A stretch of DNA of 64,000 nt from an uncultured Lachnospiraceae bacterium (GCA_947367855.1 CANBFE010000007.1:1-64000); one strand, 5' to 3'. Shown: positions 24,926 through 33,530, counted from the first letter of the stretch. Numbers and translations: made by a program. Notes: a model not told the origin generated them from the sequence alone.

Positions 24926-25855
24926 ATGGATTATAGCAGAAAAATATCTGAACGCTTATGGAATTTACCGGATAAAGGTGAACGGGAAAGTCGCCGGGAG
25001 GAAACCTTCATTGATGATATTATCCAGAAAAGTCATATTGAAAAGGAATTGCTTTCCAATTTAGACGGTATTAAAACAGTATTTGACGGCGGAGCCGGGA
25101 GCGGCAGATTTTCCATTCTTCTTGCAAAACACGGATGCAATGTCACGCATTTTGACATCTCACAGCCTATGATAGACAAAGCAAAAGAACTGGCAGAAAG
25201 AGCAGGGGTTCTTGACAAAATATCCTTCGTAAAAGGAGCATTAGAGGATTTGAAGGATTTTGATGATAAATCCTTTGATATGGTTATTTCATTTGATGCG
25301 CCTATTTCGTATACCTACCCCCGACAGGAGCAGGTAATTGGGGAGTTGGTACGCATATGCAAAAAGCGCATTGTCATAAGCGTATCAAGCCGTTTAGGAA
25401 GCCTTCCATATTTAGCAAATCCCATCAATAAGCATCAGTTTATATTAGATGAAAATTGTGAAGATCCATATGTTAAGTGGTGCCTTAGTAACTGGCCGAA
25501 TGCGATTGAAGCGTTTCGATTTGAAAAAAGCAGGGTTGATAAATTATGGTCGGAAGGACTTATGGGAGGTAAGGAAGAAGTTGAAGAATATGAAAGAGGC
25601 GGCACTCCCTGGTGTATCACATATACTTTCATGCCGGATGAACTGGAAGGAATACTTTATAGATTTGGCGTGAAATATGTTAAACTGGCAGGCCCCGGCG
25701 CATATGCGAGGACTATCCCCCATGAGCTGCTTGTCAAGATAATGAAGGATTCCGAACAGCGCTCAGCTTTTCTTGATTTTTGTTATCAGTATGATTCTAA
25801 TCCGTTTGTATGTGGTATTGGAAAAGACAACTTATTGGCTAAAGGGGAGCTGTAA
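24926..25855 (+). CDS. Class I SAM-dependent methyltransferase
   Basis: Cytosolic methyltransferase with a Rossmann fold. The SAM-binding motif I is VFDGGAGSGRF (residues 52-62), with the acidic end of strand 2 at D77 in HFDISQ and a DMVISFDAP motif III/IV. The C-terminal half (about 150-309) is a specificity region I do not recognise. AGGAG lies upstream of the ATG. Codon use is visibly more AT-rich than in the genes before it, and it stands alone between opposite-strand operons, which suggests acquisition. The substrate (small molecule, RNA or protein) cannot be told. Confidence 0.8.
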   Translation: MDYSRKISERLWNLPDKGERESRREETFIDDIIQKSHIEKELLSNLDGIKTVFDGGAGSGRFSILLAKHGCNVTHFDISQPMIDKAKELAERAGVLDKISFVKGALEDLKDFDDKSFDMVISFDAPISYTYPRQEQVIGELVRICKKRIVISVSSRLGSLPYLANPINKHQFILDENCEDPYVKWCLSNWPNAIEAFRFEKSRVDKLWSEGLMGGKEEVEEYERGGTPWCITYTFMPDELEGILYRFGVKYVKLAGPGAYARTIPHELLVKIMKDSEQRSAFLDFCYQYDSNPFVCGIGKDNLLAKGEL

Positions 25856-25890
25856 AGTGGTTGGTTTCAGAAAACCGGCTATGAACCCGA

Positions 25891-25930
25891 AATCGCTGTA
25901 GCCCGCATAAATACCGGGGTTACAGCGATT
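25891..25930. terminator. Intergenic hairpin after the methyltransferase gene
   Basis: A perfect 10-bp stem (AATCGCTGTA / TACAGCGATT), extended by GCCC/GGGG pairing, sits between convergent genes. There is no T-run, but strength and position suggest a transcript end for one or both sides. Confidence 0.5.
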
Positions 25931-25982
25931 CATTGTCCATACTACTGTCAAAAACGGGGACAGTACATAAAAATCTATCTTT

Positions 25983-26666
25983 TCAGCGCAAATCTCCCTC
26001 TGCCACTTCTCCGTCTCTGATGTGGATTACCCGGGAAGCATACTGTGTCAGGCTGTTGTCATGAGTGACCATGACAATCGTAGACCCATTTTCATTTAAC
26101 TGTGTCAGAAGCTCCATAATGCTGCTGCAGTTTTCTTCGTCCAGATTTCCCGTCGGTTCATCCGCAAGAATGACGTCGGGATTATTCACAATGGCCCTGG
26201 CTATAGCAACCCTCTGTTGCTGCCCTCCCGAAAGCTGGGTGGGGTAGAAATGCATCCGTTCCTCCAGTCCCACCATCTGCAAAGCCTCTTCCGCCTTTTC
26301 CCTCCTCAGAGAATGCCTTATACCGGCATAACCCAACGGTAGTTCCACATTCCGTATGGCATCCAGTTCGTCAATGAGATGATAGGCCTGGAATACAAAT
26401 CCCACCTTCTTATTTCGAAACAACGCAAGCTGTCTTCGGTTCATTTTCCCAAGCTCTCTCCCCAGAAACCTGCAGCTGCCTTCCGTCGGAGAATCAATGC
26501 CTCCAAGAATGTTCAGCAGCGTGGACTTTCCGCAGCCGGAACGTCCCAATATCATCACAAACTCTCCCCTTCGGATTTTCAGGGAAATATTCCGAAGGGC
26601 TGTAGTCTCTACATTCCTGGATCTATATACTTTCTTCAGATTATGCGCTTCAATCATGTTTTCCAT
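25983..26666 (-). CDS. ABC transporter ATP-binding protein (MacB/LolD type)
   Basis: ATPase of the family that powers FtsX-type permeases (MacB, LolCDE, BceAB). Walker A is at 41-49 (GRSGCGKST), the ABC signature is LSGGQQQRVAIARA, Walker B ends in ILADEP followed by TGNLDEE, and the H-loop is in VMVTHD. The 227-aa length is typical. Nine bases separate it from the preceding permease gene, so the two permeases and this ATPase form one transporter. Family members export peptides, lipoproteins or antibiotics, or act as mechanical pumps rather than importing nutrients. It is the last gene of the cassette that begins at the double-thioredoxin gene. Confidence 0.92.
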   Translation of the reverse strand: MENMIEAHNLKKVYRSRNVETTALRNISLKIRRGEFVMILGRSGCGKSTLLNILGGIDSPTEGSCRFLGRELGKMNRRQLALFRNKKVGFVFQAYHLIDELDAIRNVELPLGYAGIRHSLRREKAEEALQMVGLEERMHFYPTQLSGGQQQRVAIARAIVNNPDVILADEPTGNLDEENCSSIMELLTQLNENGSTIVMVTHDNSLTQYASRVIHIRDGEVAEGDLR

Positions 26667-26675
26667 ATTCTCCCT

Positions 26676-27860
26676 TCAAAACCCCTTCTTCCCTTTCGCA
26701 CCGGCACAGAGAAAAACCGCCATGCAGGTACCCCCTGCAATTACCAGGCATACCGCCAAAATCCCCACTGCCGCCTGGAGAGACATTTTCACGGTATACT
26801 GGGAAGTGCTCAATCCAGGCGCTGCAAGACAGGCCAGAATCAGTGAAATTCCACCTGCCAGAAGGCATAACAGCAGCACTTCCAGAAACAATTCTGTCTG
26901 AAGTTTCCACTTCGCGGCCCCTATCCACAGACTAATCCGGATATCCTTCTCTCTCCTGTCCAGAAAAATCATTAAAATTCCGATCATTCCCGCCGCAGTC
27001 AACAGAACAGAAAACTTCGCAACCCAGGAAAGCAGCTCCATTGTACTGCTTAAATCCCGGCTGTTATTCCGATATTCCTCAATCCTGTCCGCCGCCTCGT
27101 AAGTGTAAGCTTCGTGTTGCCCGGTGAGATAAGCTGTCACCTCATTTACCGCTTTTGCCGTGACCGACTCATCTGTCCCTTCAACAGGAATCATCTCAAT
27201 CCCTGCATTATAAAAAATACGGTTTTCCTCCAAAAGCTCCTGCAGGGAAACCGGAATCACAATACAGTCGACTACATCCAGGTCATCACTTGACAATGGA
27301 GAAAAGGAGATGAGTTTCTCCTCTTTTCCCGCAAAAGTCCGGAAGTCATATGCTGTCCCCCCCAGACTGATTTCTCCGGCTGTGATTATGATATCGCCGT
27401 CTCCTTTGTCTATCTCCCCATTACCCAGAAGCATTTTTGCGTCCTCTCCGATTAAAGGACAGGCAGTATCCGTACCTGCTGTCCCCAGGAGATTCCGCAT
27501 GGCCGTCTCCGACATCCCCAGTACAGGGATACGAGTCATTCCGTTTACAAATACGGATCCATAAGCAATATAGGATATGTGAAAGGTATTTCCATATTCT
27601 GCGCTTATGTATTCAAAATCCCTTTTTTCAACAGGGAGTCCCACATCCTCCCCGCCTTTCCCGTCCACATATGCATTGATTGTGACCCCGGATTCACTGA
27701 ACTGTTCCCGGTATTTTTCCATCCTCTGTCTGACCGCAAGAGCCGTGTTCATCTGACATGCAATAATCACCAGCCCTGCCGTCAGCTCCGCCAACAGGAC
27801 AATATACACTTTCCTGTTCCGCCAAAGCCGCCCAATTGCTCTGCCCAGTAAATATTCCAT
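26676..27860 (-). CDS. FtsX-type ABC transporter permease (first of two)
   Basis: A 394-aa membrane protein with one N-terminal transmembrane helix (about residues 16-38), a large extracytoplasmic domain (about 40-285) and three C-terminal helices ending in AVFLCAGAKGKKGF. This is the MacB/FtsX topology. The start at 27860 overlaps the stop of the previous gene (TGATG) with GAGAAGG upstream. The open frame runs further upstream inside that gene but lacks an RBS there. The extracytoplasmic domain is acidic and unlike the standard MacB domain in detail. It presumably forms a heterodimer with the product of the next upstream gene. Confidence 0.8.
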   Translation of the reverse strand: MEYLLGRAIGRLWRNRKVYIVLLAELTAGLVIIACQMNTALAVRQRMEKYREQFSESGVTINAYVDGKGGEDVGLPVEKRDFEYISAEYGNTFHISYIAYGSVFVNGMTRIPVLGMSETAMRNLLGTAGTDTACPLIGEDAKMLLGNGEIDKGDGDIIITAGEISLGGTAYDFRTFAGKEEKLISFSPLSSDDLDVVDCIVIPVSLQELLEENRIFYNAGIEMIPVEGTDESVTAKAVNEVTAYLTGQHEAYTYEAADRIEEYRNNSRDLSSTMELLSWVAKFSVLLTAAGMIGILMIFLDRREKDIRISLWIGAAKWKLQTELFLEVLLLCLLAGGISLILACLAAPGLSTSQYTVKMSLQAAVGILAVCLVIAGGTCMAVFLCAGAKGKKGF

Positions 27861-28972
27861 CACCCTTCTCCCTTCAGGACAGCTGCCACATCCAGCTTCG
27901 TCATTTTTCTGCATACGCTTCCGCTGATGAACAGGCACATTACTTCCAGCAACAGAAATCCTGCCACATATACGTTAAAAGTAAAAAGAACCGACAGCTG
28001 TGGAGGAACTGTCTTCACCACTAACGGCACACACAGGATATCCAGGAAATATGCCCCAAATGCCAACAGGCTGGTCTCAAAGAAACAGGCCAGAAACAGG
28101 TCCATACCATTCGCCCCCACAGCAATTTTTATTCCTGTCTCCCGTTTTGTCCTGTATACCTTTCCACAGAGAACCAGAATACAGTTGACCACCGAAAACA
28201 CAACGGCAGGAACCGTCACCAGAAAAATCATCAGGGAACTGTCTGCAAGCGACTGTCTCTTCCTTTCGTAATACCGTTCGATTTCTTCCACATTATGCAC
28301 CTGATACAGCCGCTCCTGAAGCTTTTCCTGAAGAGCCCCTGCCCCACCGGGTTCTGTCTGCACAAACAGGATGTACTGGTTCTTATTCCTGATACCGCTT
28401 TCCCTGAATCCGGCCAACGGAACCAGTACTTTGCCGGCCAGCTCCATGGAGCGGAAAATTCCTGTAATGGTATACGTCTCTCCGTTTACTTCCATGATAT
28501 CCCCTGTCTGAACAGAAAGGCCGAATGTTGCCGCAAAAGTTTCCTCTACCATACATCCGCCGGGCAATGCTCCCGGTCCGGCCAGGCTTACTCCTTCCAA
28601 CAGGCCAAATTCCACAAAATCAGGAAATCCTTCCGATATGACACACAGTGCATCCTTTATCCGCCTGCCTCCGATTATGACCTCATCGGTTCTTTTTTCA
28701 CATCCGCCTATCCTGGCCAAATGCAGGTTCTCCTTTAATTCCGCGTAATCTTCCTCCGTCAAATGCTCTGACCTTATATTACAGTACCATGCATCCCGGC
28801 TGATTCCAGGGTATAAGTTTTTCATATTCAAATAAAATACATTCATATCTGCAAGGGCAATAAGAGGCAGAAGCATTCCCAACGCAAGAGAAAGAACTGC
28901 CAGAAGATTGATTCGAACATTTTTCTTTAATTCCCGGACGCTCAGCCCGAATAAAAAACATAGTTTGCTCAT
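27860..28972 (-). CDS. FtsX-type ABC transporter permease (second of two)
   Basis: A 370-aa permease with the same topology: an N-terminal helix (about residues 22-44), an extracytoplasmic MacB-like domain (about 45-245) with the GGCMVEETFAATFG and VNGETYTITGIFRS stretches typical of MacB_PCD, and three C-terminal helices. It overlaps the propeller gene at its start by 4 bases (ATGA) and the next permease at its stop by 1 base, which indicates tight translational coupling. Separate permeases, rather than one duplicated chain, point to a heteromeric exporter. Confidence 0.82.
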   Translation of the reverse strand: MSKLCFLFGLSVRELKKNVRINLLAVLSLALGMLLPLIALADMNVFYLNMKNLYPGISRDAWYCNIRSEHLTEEDYAELKENLHLARIGGCEKRTDEVIIGGRRIKDALCVISEGFPDFVEFGLLEGVSLAGPGALPGGCMVEETFAATFGLSVQTGDIMEVNGETYTITGIFRSMELAGKVLVPLAGFRESGIRNKNQYILFVQTEPGGAGALQEKLQERLYQVHNVEEIERYYERKRQSLADSSLMIFLVTVPAVVFSVVNCILVLCGKVYRTKRETGIKIAVGANGMDLFLACFFETSLLAFGAYFLDILCVPLVVKTVPPQLSVLFTFNVYVAGFLLLEVMCLFISGSVCRKMTKLDVAAVLKGEG

Positions 28973-29991
28973 TTTAAAACCTTTTCTATCTTGTACAGCT
29001 TTTCGGCTAATGGAATACCGATATAAATTGTTCCTGCCTGATCTATATCAATACAGCCGATCGCCTGAATTTCCTCCTGATAACCGTAAGTACATTTGTA
29101 ACTGCCATCAAATCCATATAAATCTACCGTATGATAGCCATTTGATATACACAATATTCCTTCCTCTACAACCTGAAATGCTAAAACTATAGTTCCATAG
29201 GGAAGTTCGGCTATCATTTCCATCCCTTCAGTAGTCAAAGAATAGAGATAATTAGGACCGCTTCTCCATCCTGTTACTCTTTTTCCGTTTTCTGTAATTG
29301 CGAAACCTATATTGACAGCATATACTTTTCCCTCCCTCTCCGCTACTGTTCCAAAAAAATTCTGTCCTATTTCCGAAAATATTTTATCCATACTATTATA
29401 GCATAAAATTTTTGTATATCCAATATCTGCACAACTGACAAAAATATTGCCATCTCCGTCCACAGCAATGCTGTTAGTTTTTTCGATTTTCCCTGTTATA
29501 TCCTCCGGAAAATGTATCTCAGTCTGATAATCAAAATCTGGATAAAGTACCTGAATCCTCTTATTTCCAGCGTCTAAAATATAAATCTTCCCTTCTTGCT
29601 CTGTAATTCCTTGTGGATTCAAAAACTCAAGAGGACCATTTCCTGTCTTTCCCACTGTCCGAAGCAATTGACCTTCATAGTCTAAAATAAGCAATTGGTT
29701 ATTCTCTCTATCAACTATTATAATGTCTTCTTTACGACATAAAATTCCTTGTGTAACCATTTCGCTGCATACTTGCAGTTGTGAAAATCTGTATTGTTCT
29801 ATGATATTATGTTCCTGTACCACAAATTCATTATCAAACAGTTGATCCATTTCTTCTGTTGTAAACATTCCTAAAATACCTTTCCTGATTTCTTCCTCAT
29901 CAGTAGATACTTTTTTAATATTTTTCATATTTAGAAACAAAATAAATATGATAATAATACATATGTATGTGCATACTCTCTTTTTTTCCAT
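28969..29991 (-). CDS. Membrane-anchored six-bladed beta-propeller protein
   Basis: A 340-aa protein with an N-terminal signal anchor (about residues 7-22), a short polar region and then NHL/6-bladed propeller repeats (about 70-335). Blades are recognisable from repeated patterns such as IIIVDRENNQLLILDYEGQL, IYILDAGNKRIQVL, IAVDGDGNIFVSC and GCIDIDQAGTIYIG. The propeller is predicted outside the membrane, where such domains bind peptides or proteins. It overlaps the downstream permease gene by 4 bases. The coding sequence is strikingly AT-rich, unlike the ABC genes after it. No enzyme motif is visible. Confidence 0.78.
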   Translation of the reverse strand: MEKKRVCTYICIIIIFILFLNMKNIKKVSTDEEEIRKGILGMFTTEEMDQLFDNEFVVQEHNIIEQYRFSQLQVCSEMVTQGILCRKEDIIIVDRENNQLLILDYEGQLLRTVGKTGNGPLEFLNPQGITEQEGKIYILDAGNKRIQVLYPDFDYQTEIHFPEDITGKIEKTNSIAVDGDGNIFVSCADIGYTKILCYNSMDKIFSEIGQNFFGTVAEREGKVYAVNIGFAITENGKRVTGWRSGPNYLYSLTTEGMEMIAELPYGTIVLAFQVVEEGILCISNGYHTVDLYGFDGSYKCTYGYQEEIQAIGCIDIDQAGTIYIGIPLAEKLYKIEKVLK

Positions 29992-30040
29992 GTTATAAAT
30001 TTTTCCTTATTTAAAAATTTCCAATATATATTTTAAATGA

Positions 30041-30081
30041 TGGCTTCTGGTACATATAAAACCCTATGCAACCAGAAGCCA
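30041..30081 (-). terminator. Hairpin between the small secreted-protein gene and the propeller gene
   Basis: A perfect 10-bp stem (TGGCTTCTGG / CCAGAAGCCA) with a 21-base loop is followed on the minus strand by TCATTTAAAA. It looks like an attenuator that would favour the short upstream gene over the downstream transporter genes. Confidence 0.5.
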
Positions 30082-30184
30082 GGTCACTTTTCAATTAATG
30101 CTGCTAACTTTTAAAACAATATATTCCTTCTTTACACCTCTTTACAGCAAAACATCAACTCATTTTTTGCATTATGCACCAATC

Positions 30185-30464
30185 CTACTGGCAACAACCA
30201 AGATCAACCTCTCGTCTTTCCATTTGTGTAGAAGGAGTATTATCACTCCACATACAATTTCTGGCAACCCAATAATCGGCTTTATTGGTCTCTTTTAATC
30301 CCAAAAAACCACATCCATCATCTGGATCACAATAAGATGATCCCATACTTACAGTAACCCAATCACCACACCCCACTAAAGTTGGATCCCAAAACACTAT
30401 TTGCCGGAACACTTACCACACTGAATATTACTGCACAGAATCCAATTAAAATTTTCTTTTTCAT
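30185..30464 (-). pseudogene. Frameshifted small secreted Cys-rich protein
   Basis: Starts at 30464 after AAGGAG. The first frame encodes a clear signal peptide (MKKKILIGFCAVIFSVVSV, then PANSVLG) and stops after 33 codons at SGVW. The next frame continues without a stop as a Cys-rich domain (VGCGDWVTVS, SSYCDPDDGCGF, VARNCMW) ending VDLGCC at 30185. One extra base in the T/G run before GATCC (about 30389-30395) would explain the break. Restoring it gives a secreted protein of about 90 residues with six or more cysteines. It could be a true disruption, an assembly error or a programmed shift. The sequence resembles no family I can name. Neighbours suggest it is the exported product or ligand of the cassette. 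Confidence 0.5.
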
Positions 30465-30485
30465 TTTGTTTTTCTCCTTAGCTAG

Positions 30486-31358
30486 TTACATACAATTTAA
30501 CAACACGTTTTCCAAATCATTAGAATCAGTCTTACCTACAATTTTAAATTCTCCAGAATCGTAAAGTATCAAAAAACTGGGATACCATTCGATGCCATAG
30601 ATTTCCGCCAGAACATCTCCGTTATCTATCCATTGCTGATTTTCTATAGGCACATTATCTTTATCCCTATAAAAAGTCATTATATGAAACATCTCCTGTA
30701 AATTTGATTCTTTGATAATATGTGATGCAGCTTCACAATCCGGACATCCAATCATTGAAAAATATACCATTATAGGTTTTTTGTCAGTATCTTGCTTGTT
30801 GCTCAAGGTCCTTATATATTTCTCATTAATTAATTCCATATTAGAAATATCTAATAGAGCAATTTTTTTAACCATATCCCTTATACTATTACATGTAAAG
30901 ATTATTTCTTTCCTCTCATCTAAGATATAAAATGTTGGAGTTGGTGTACTGATATATGCATCTTCTAAAATATAATTATGATCTTCTGAAATTGCTTTCT
31001 TTTGTGTTTGCTTTATTCCTATTTCCCCATCCCAGATTATCATATTTTCCACATTCATTTCTTCATACACATCAATTATTCTTTTGATAATAGTCAAATC
31101 ATCAATACATGTCCCACAATTTTTATCAAGATAAAATACAAAGCTATAATCTTTGTTATAACCCTGTAAATCTACTGCCTTGCCATTGCTATCTAATAAA
31201 GGGACATCAAGAAAAGTATCACCATACTCCAATACAATTTCATTTCCCTCTTTAGCAGTTACTTTATGTAAAAGTAAAGTTATTATAATTAATGTTATTA
31301 TGCAGCCTGCAAAAAAGGCCAGAATGGTATACAACAACCTTTTTCTCCTTGACATCAA
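30486..31358 (-). CDS. Membrane-anchored protein with two thioredoxin-like domains
   Basis: A 290-aa protein with one N-terminal transmembrane anchor (about residues 9-31) and two tandem thioredoxin-like domains outside the membrane. Domain 1 (about 45-170) has the redox pair C81-G-T-C84 and a cis-proline candidate in STPTPTFYIL. Domain 2 (about 190-288) has C205-P-D-C208 and a second proline in WYPSFLIL. Both CxxC motifs are intact. TlpA/ResA-like single-domain proteins are common, but a tandem pair in one chain is unusual. It lies 21 bases upstream of the small Cys-rich gene, so a role in forming or shuffling the disulfides of that protein is an attractive inference. Confidence 0.78.
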   Translation of the reverse strand: MMSRRKRLLYTILAFFAGCIITLIIITLLLHKVTAKEGNEIVLEYGDTFLDVPLLDSNGKAVDLQGYNKDYSFVFYLDKNCGTCIDDLTIIKRIIDVYEEMNVENMIIWDGEIGIKQTQKKAISEDHNYILEDAYISTPTPTFYILDERKEIIFTCNSIRDMVKKIALLDISNMELINEKYIRTLSNKQDTDKKPIMVYFSMIGCPDCEAASHIIKESNLQEMFHIMTFYRDKDNVPIENQQWIDNGDVLAEIYGIEWYPSFLILYDSGEFKIVGKTDSNDLENVLLNCM

Positions 31359-31525
31359 TCTCCTTTCCCTTATATTATCATCCGTATAAATTTATAGCAA
31401 CTTACGCAAAACCTTTCACTCCCTCAAGGGAACCACCCCCCTCTCAAAATCCACAGCATCTTATATACCCATTTGACAGCATATGATACTATGTTTCTCT
31501 TCTTATAGTATAATTATTATAAAAT

Positions 31526-31564
31526 GTGGAGCGGCAACTCTATATTACTACATTACCGCTCTAC
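31526..31564 (-). terminator. Terminator candidate after blaR1
   Basis: Stem GTAGAGCGG / CCGCTCCAC (minus strand, one G-U pair) followed by ATTTTATAAT. The rest of 31359-31656 is AT-rich and contains no gene. A second short inverted repeat lies around 31582-31600. Confidence 0.5.
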
Positions 31565-31656
31565 ACCTCATACTCAAGACCGCCATAATTTACGGCGGAC
31601 AGCCTTTCGTTATGTCGCATGACTGCAAATCGATATTACCTACATTACTACTCTCT

Positions 31657-33036
31657 TCAATAAACCCGATAAGTACCATCTACCACTTCCACGGTCGTCT
31701 TAGTCCCATTTTCCACAAATACTTTATAACTCCCTGCAGAAGAAACCGAAAACTCATGTGTTACATTGCTTCCTTTTCCCCAAATATATGTCTTTTTTCC
31801 ATCCGGCTTGATGATTCCAACCTTTACACTTATATTATCCGGCGAAATTCCCAGATTCACGGAGATGGTATCTCCTGTTTTGCAGGAAAAATCCTCTGTT
31901 TCCATTTGTTCTCCGCCCTTGACAATCCATTCAAATCCAACACGCGAACGGGACAGCTGATTTACTTCCCCGGTTCTGACTACAATCCCTTCTTTGTTCC
32001 CTTCCTCCGTATACTCCTCATATTCATTCACCCAGGGTACATATTCTTCCTCCACCCCCACATCTGTCAGATGATACAGATATTCATACCCATCCGCACT
32101 CCTTACCGTTGCTGCATACACAGACAAGGATCCTGTAATAAAAGCGGCCCCTGCCAGCATCACTGCCGCCAACTTTGTCATAACTCCCGCTTTCCTGTTT
32201 CTGCTCATTTTCTTCATTTTCTCCATCCTTTCCACCAGTTCATTTTTGCTCTCAGTCAACTGTGCCGCCAGTACCCCTTCGGAAGAATACAATGCCATAT
32301 CCGCTATGACATGGAAGTACTGTTTTGCCCCTCCAATTGCTTTACATGCCCTTGCGTCACAGGCATATTCGCTCCATTTGCGCACTTCCCGGCACAGGAG
32401 CCAAGCAAACGGATTAAAAAAGTGTACAGCCCGCAGCAACAGGACACTCCAATTCAGAAACATATCCCCCTGCAGATAATGAGTAATCTCATGTGTAAAA
32501 ATGACCTGTAATTCATCCTTCCCGTAACACTCTGCAGGCAAAATGACTTTCGGATGCAGTATACCGCACATACAGGGTGCCGCAAAGTCATAAGAACAGA
32601 ACAACTGCAGCCGTACTCCCCTTCCCCCAAGACTCCTGAATACCTCCTCAAACAGGGCACATGTTTCTGACTCACATGGCATCAGTCTCTGCAGCTTCCC
32701 ATGCAGCTTCCATGCCCCCCAAAGCAGAAGCAGTACGAAAAGAACCATCCCCACTCCCCAGACTGCCAGGAATATCCTGCTTGCCAGGAATAAGCCGTAT
32801 GTCTTACCGAACAGATAACCATGCCCCAACTGTCTGGCAATGGCCTTACTCTTTAAAAACACATAAGATACCGGCAGACAAAAGCTTGCCACCGTTATCT
32901 TCAGCAGTCCATACTTTGTCCCGACATAGCCTGCTTTCTCCAGGCATCTGCCTGCCGCATACCAGGCAAGGAAGAAAATGCTTCCGGTGAAGGATGCAAG
33001 CAATATCCCGCAGCTCAGATCAATCGTCCAGTTCAT
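31657..33036 (-). CDS. blaR1: BlaR1/MecR1-type M56 membrane metallopeptidase sensor
   Basis: A 459-aa antirepressor. Four hydrophobic segments in the first 300 residues surround a cytoplasmic M56 gluzincin domain with zinc motif HEITH at 182-186 and the downstream EYACD motif (about 223-227). After the last helix (about 285-312) there is an extracellular domain of roughly 145 residues that looks beta-rich (GDTISVNLGISPDNISVKVG, then HEFSVSSAGSYKVFVENG). It has no penicillin-binding SxxK domain. True beta-lactam sensors carry about 250 residues with that fold, so the signal here is probably something else. It overlaps the blaI stop by 17 bases. Confidence 0.85.
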   Translation of the reverse strand: MNWTIDLSCGILLASFTGSIFFLAWYAAGRCLEKAGYVGTKYGLLKITVASFCLPVSYVFLKSKAIARQLGHGYLFGKTYGLFLASRIFLAVWGVGMVLFVLLLLWGAWKLHGKLQRLMPCESETCALFEEVFRSLGGRGVRLQLFCSYDFAAPCMCGILHPKVILPAECYGKDELQVIFTHEITHYLQGDMFLNWSVLLLRAVHFFNPFAWLLCREVRKWSEYACDARACKAIGGAKQYFHVIADMALYSSEGVLAAQLTESKNELVERMEKMKKMSRNRKAGVMTKLAAVMLAGAAFITGSLSVYAATVRSADGYEYLYHLTDVGVEEEYVPWVNEYEEYTEEGNKEGIVVRTGEVNQLSRSRVGFEWIVKGGEQMETEDFSCKTGDTISVNLGISPDNISVKVGIIKPDGKKTYIWGKGSNVTHEFSVSSAGSYKVFVENGTKTTVEVVDGTYRVY

Positions 33037-33418
33037 CTAAAGCCCTCCTGACCTGTTTTCTGTCTTTCTCCGTCAGTTCCCCGACACGGAATAAACCGGC
33101 AATCAGTTCAGTGGCGTTCCCATGATACCAGAAGTCCAGTTCTTCCTTCAGAATCCTTGCCTTGTAATCCGCCTCTTCTTTCACTGCACGGACATATGAC
33201 AGCTTTCCCTTTCTGTAAATCCGTATAAAACCTTTCTCAGACAGCTTCAGCAAAAAAGTCTGCACCGTAGTCCTGGCATAATCTTTATCGTATTTTACCT
33301 TCAGGACTGTCATCAGATCAGGCACTGCGATATCCTCTCCTGCCTCCCAGATAGCTTTCATCACCAGAGACTCCGCACTGCTTAAATTTCTCTCTTCATT
33401 GGATAATATTTCCTTCAT
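33020..33418 (-). CDS. blaI: BlaI/MecI/CopY family repressor
   Basis: A 132-aa winged-helix repressor with the family signature (LSSAESLVMKAIWEAGE, then YARTTVQTFLLKLSEKGFI) and a C-terminal dimerisation and cleavage region. BlaI-type repressors are inactivated by proteolysis triggered by the partner BlaR1. The start at 33418 has AGGAG 6 bases upstream, and the longer frame to 33460 is not needed. The promoter upstream overlaps a repeated GTA tract, a likely operator. Its target genes are probably itself and blaR1, possibly also the cassette downstream. Confidence 0.9.
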   Translation of the reverse strand: MKEILSNEERNLSSAESLVMKAIWEAGEDIAVPDLMTVLKVKYDKDYARTTVQTFLLKLSEKGFIRIYRKGKLSYVRAVKEEADYKARILKEELDFWYHGNATELIAGLFRVGELTEKDRKQVRRALDELDD

Positions 33419-33501
33419 TTTCTTCTCCTGTTTTCTGCACCTTCTTATACTCGTGTGCACAAATTACCGAAATCACTTCTTGTCCATGCGATCATATTAT
33501 T

Positions 33502-33530
33502 ATACTACTACTTTTATCGTATTCTGTCAA
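33502..33530 (-). promoter_or_regulatory. Promoter and likely operator of blaI-blaR1
   Basis: On the minus strand a perfect TTGACA (complement of 33525-33530), a 17-bp spacer, then TAGTAT (complement of 33502-33507). The AGTAGTAGTA tract overlapping the -10 is a candidate BlaI operator. The remaining 33419-33763 spacer shows no gene. Confidence 0.65.
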
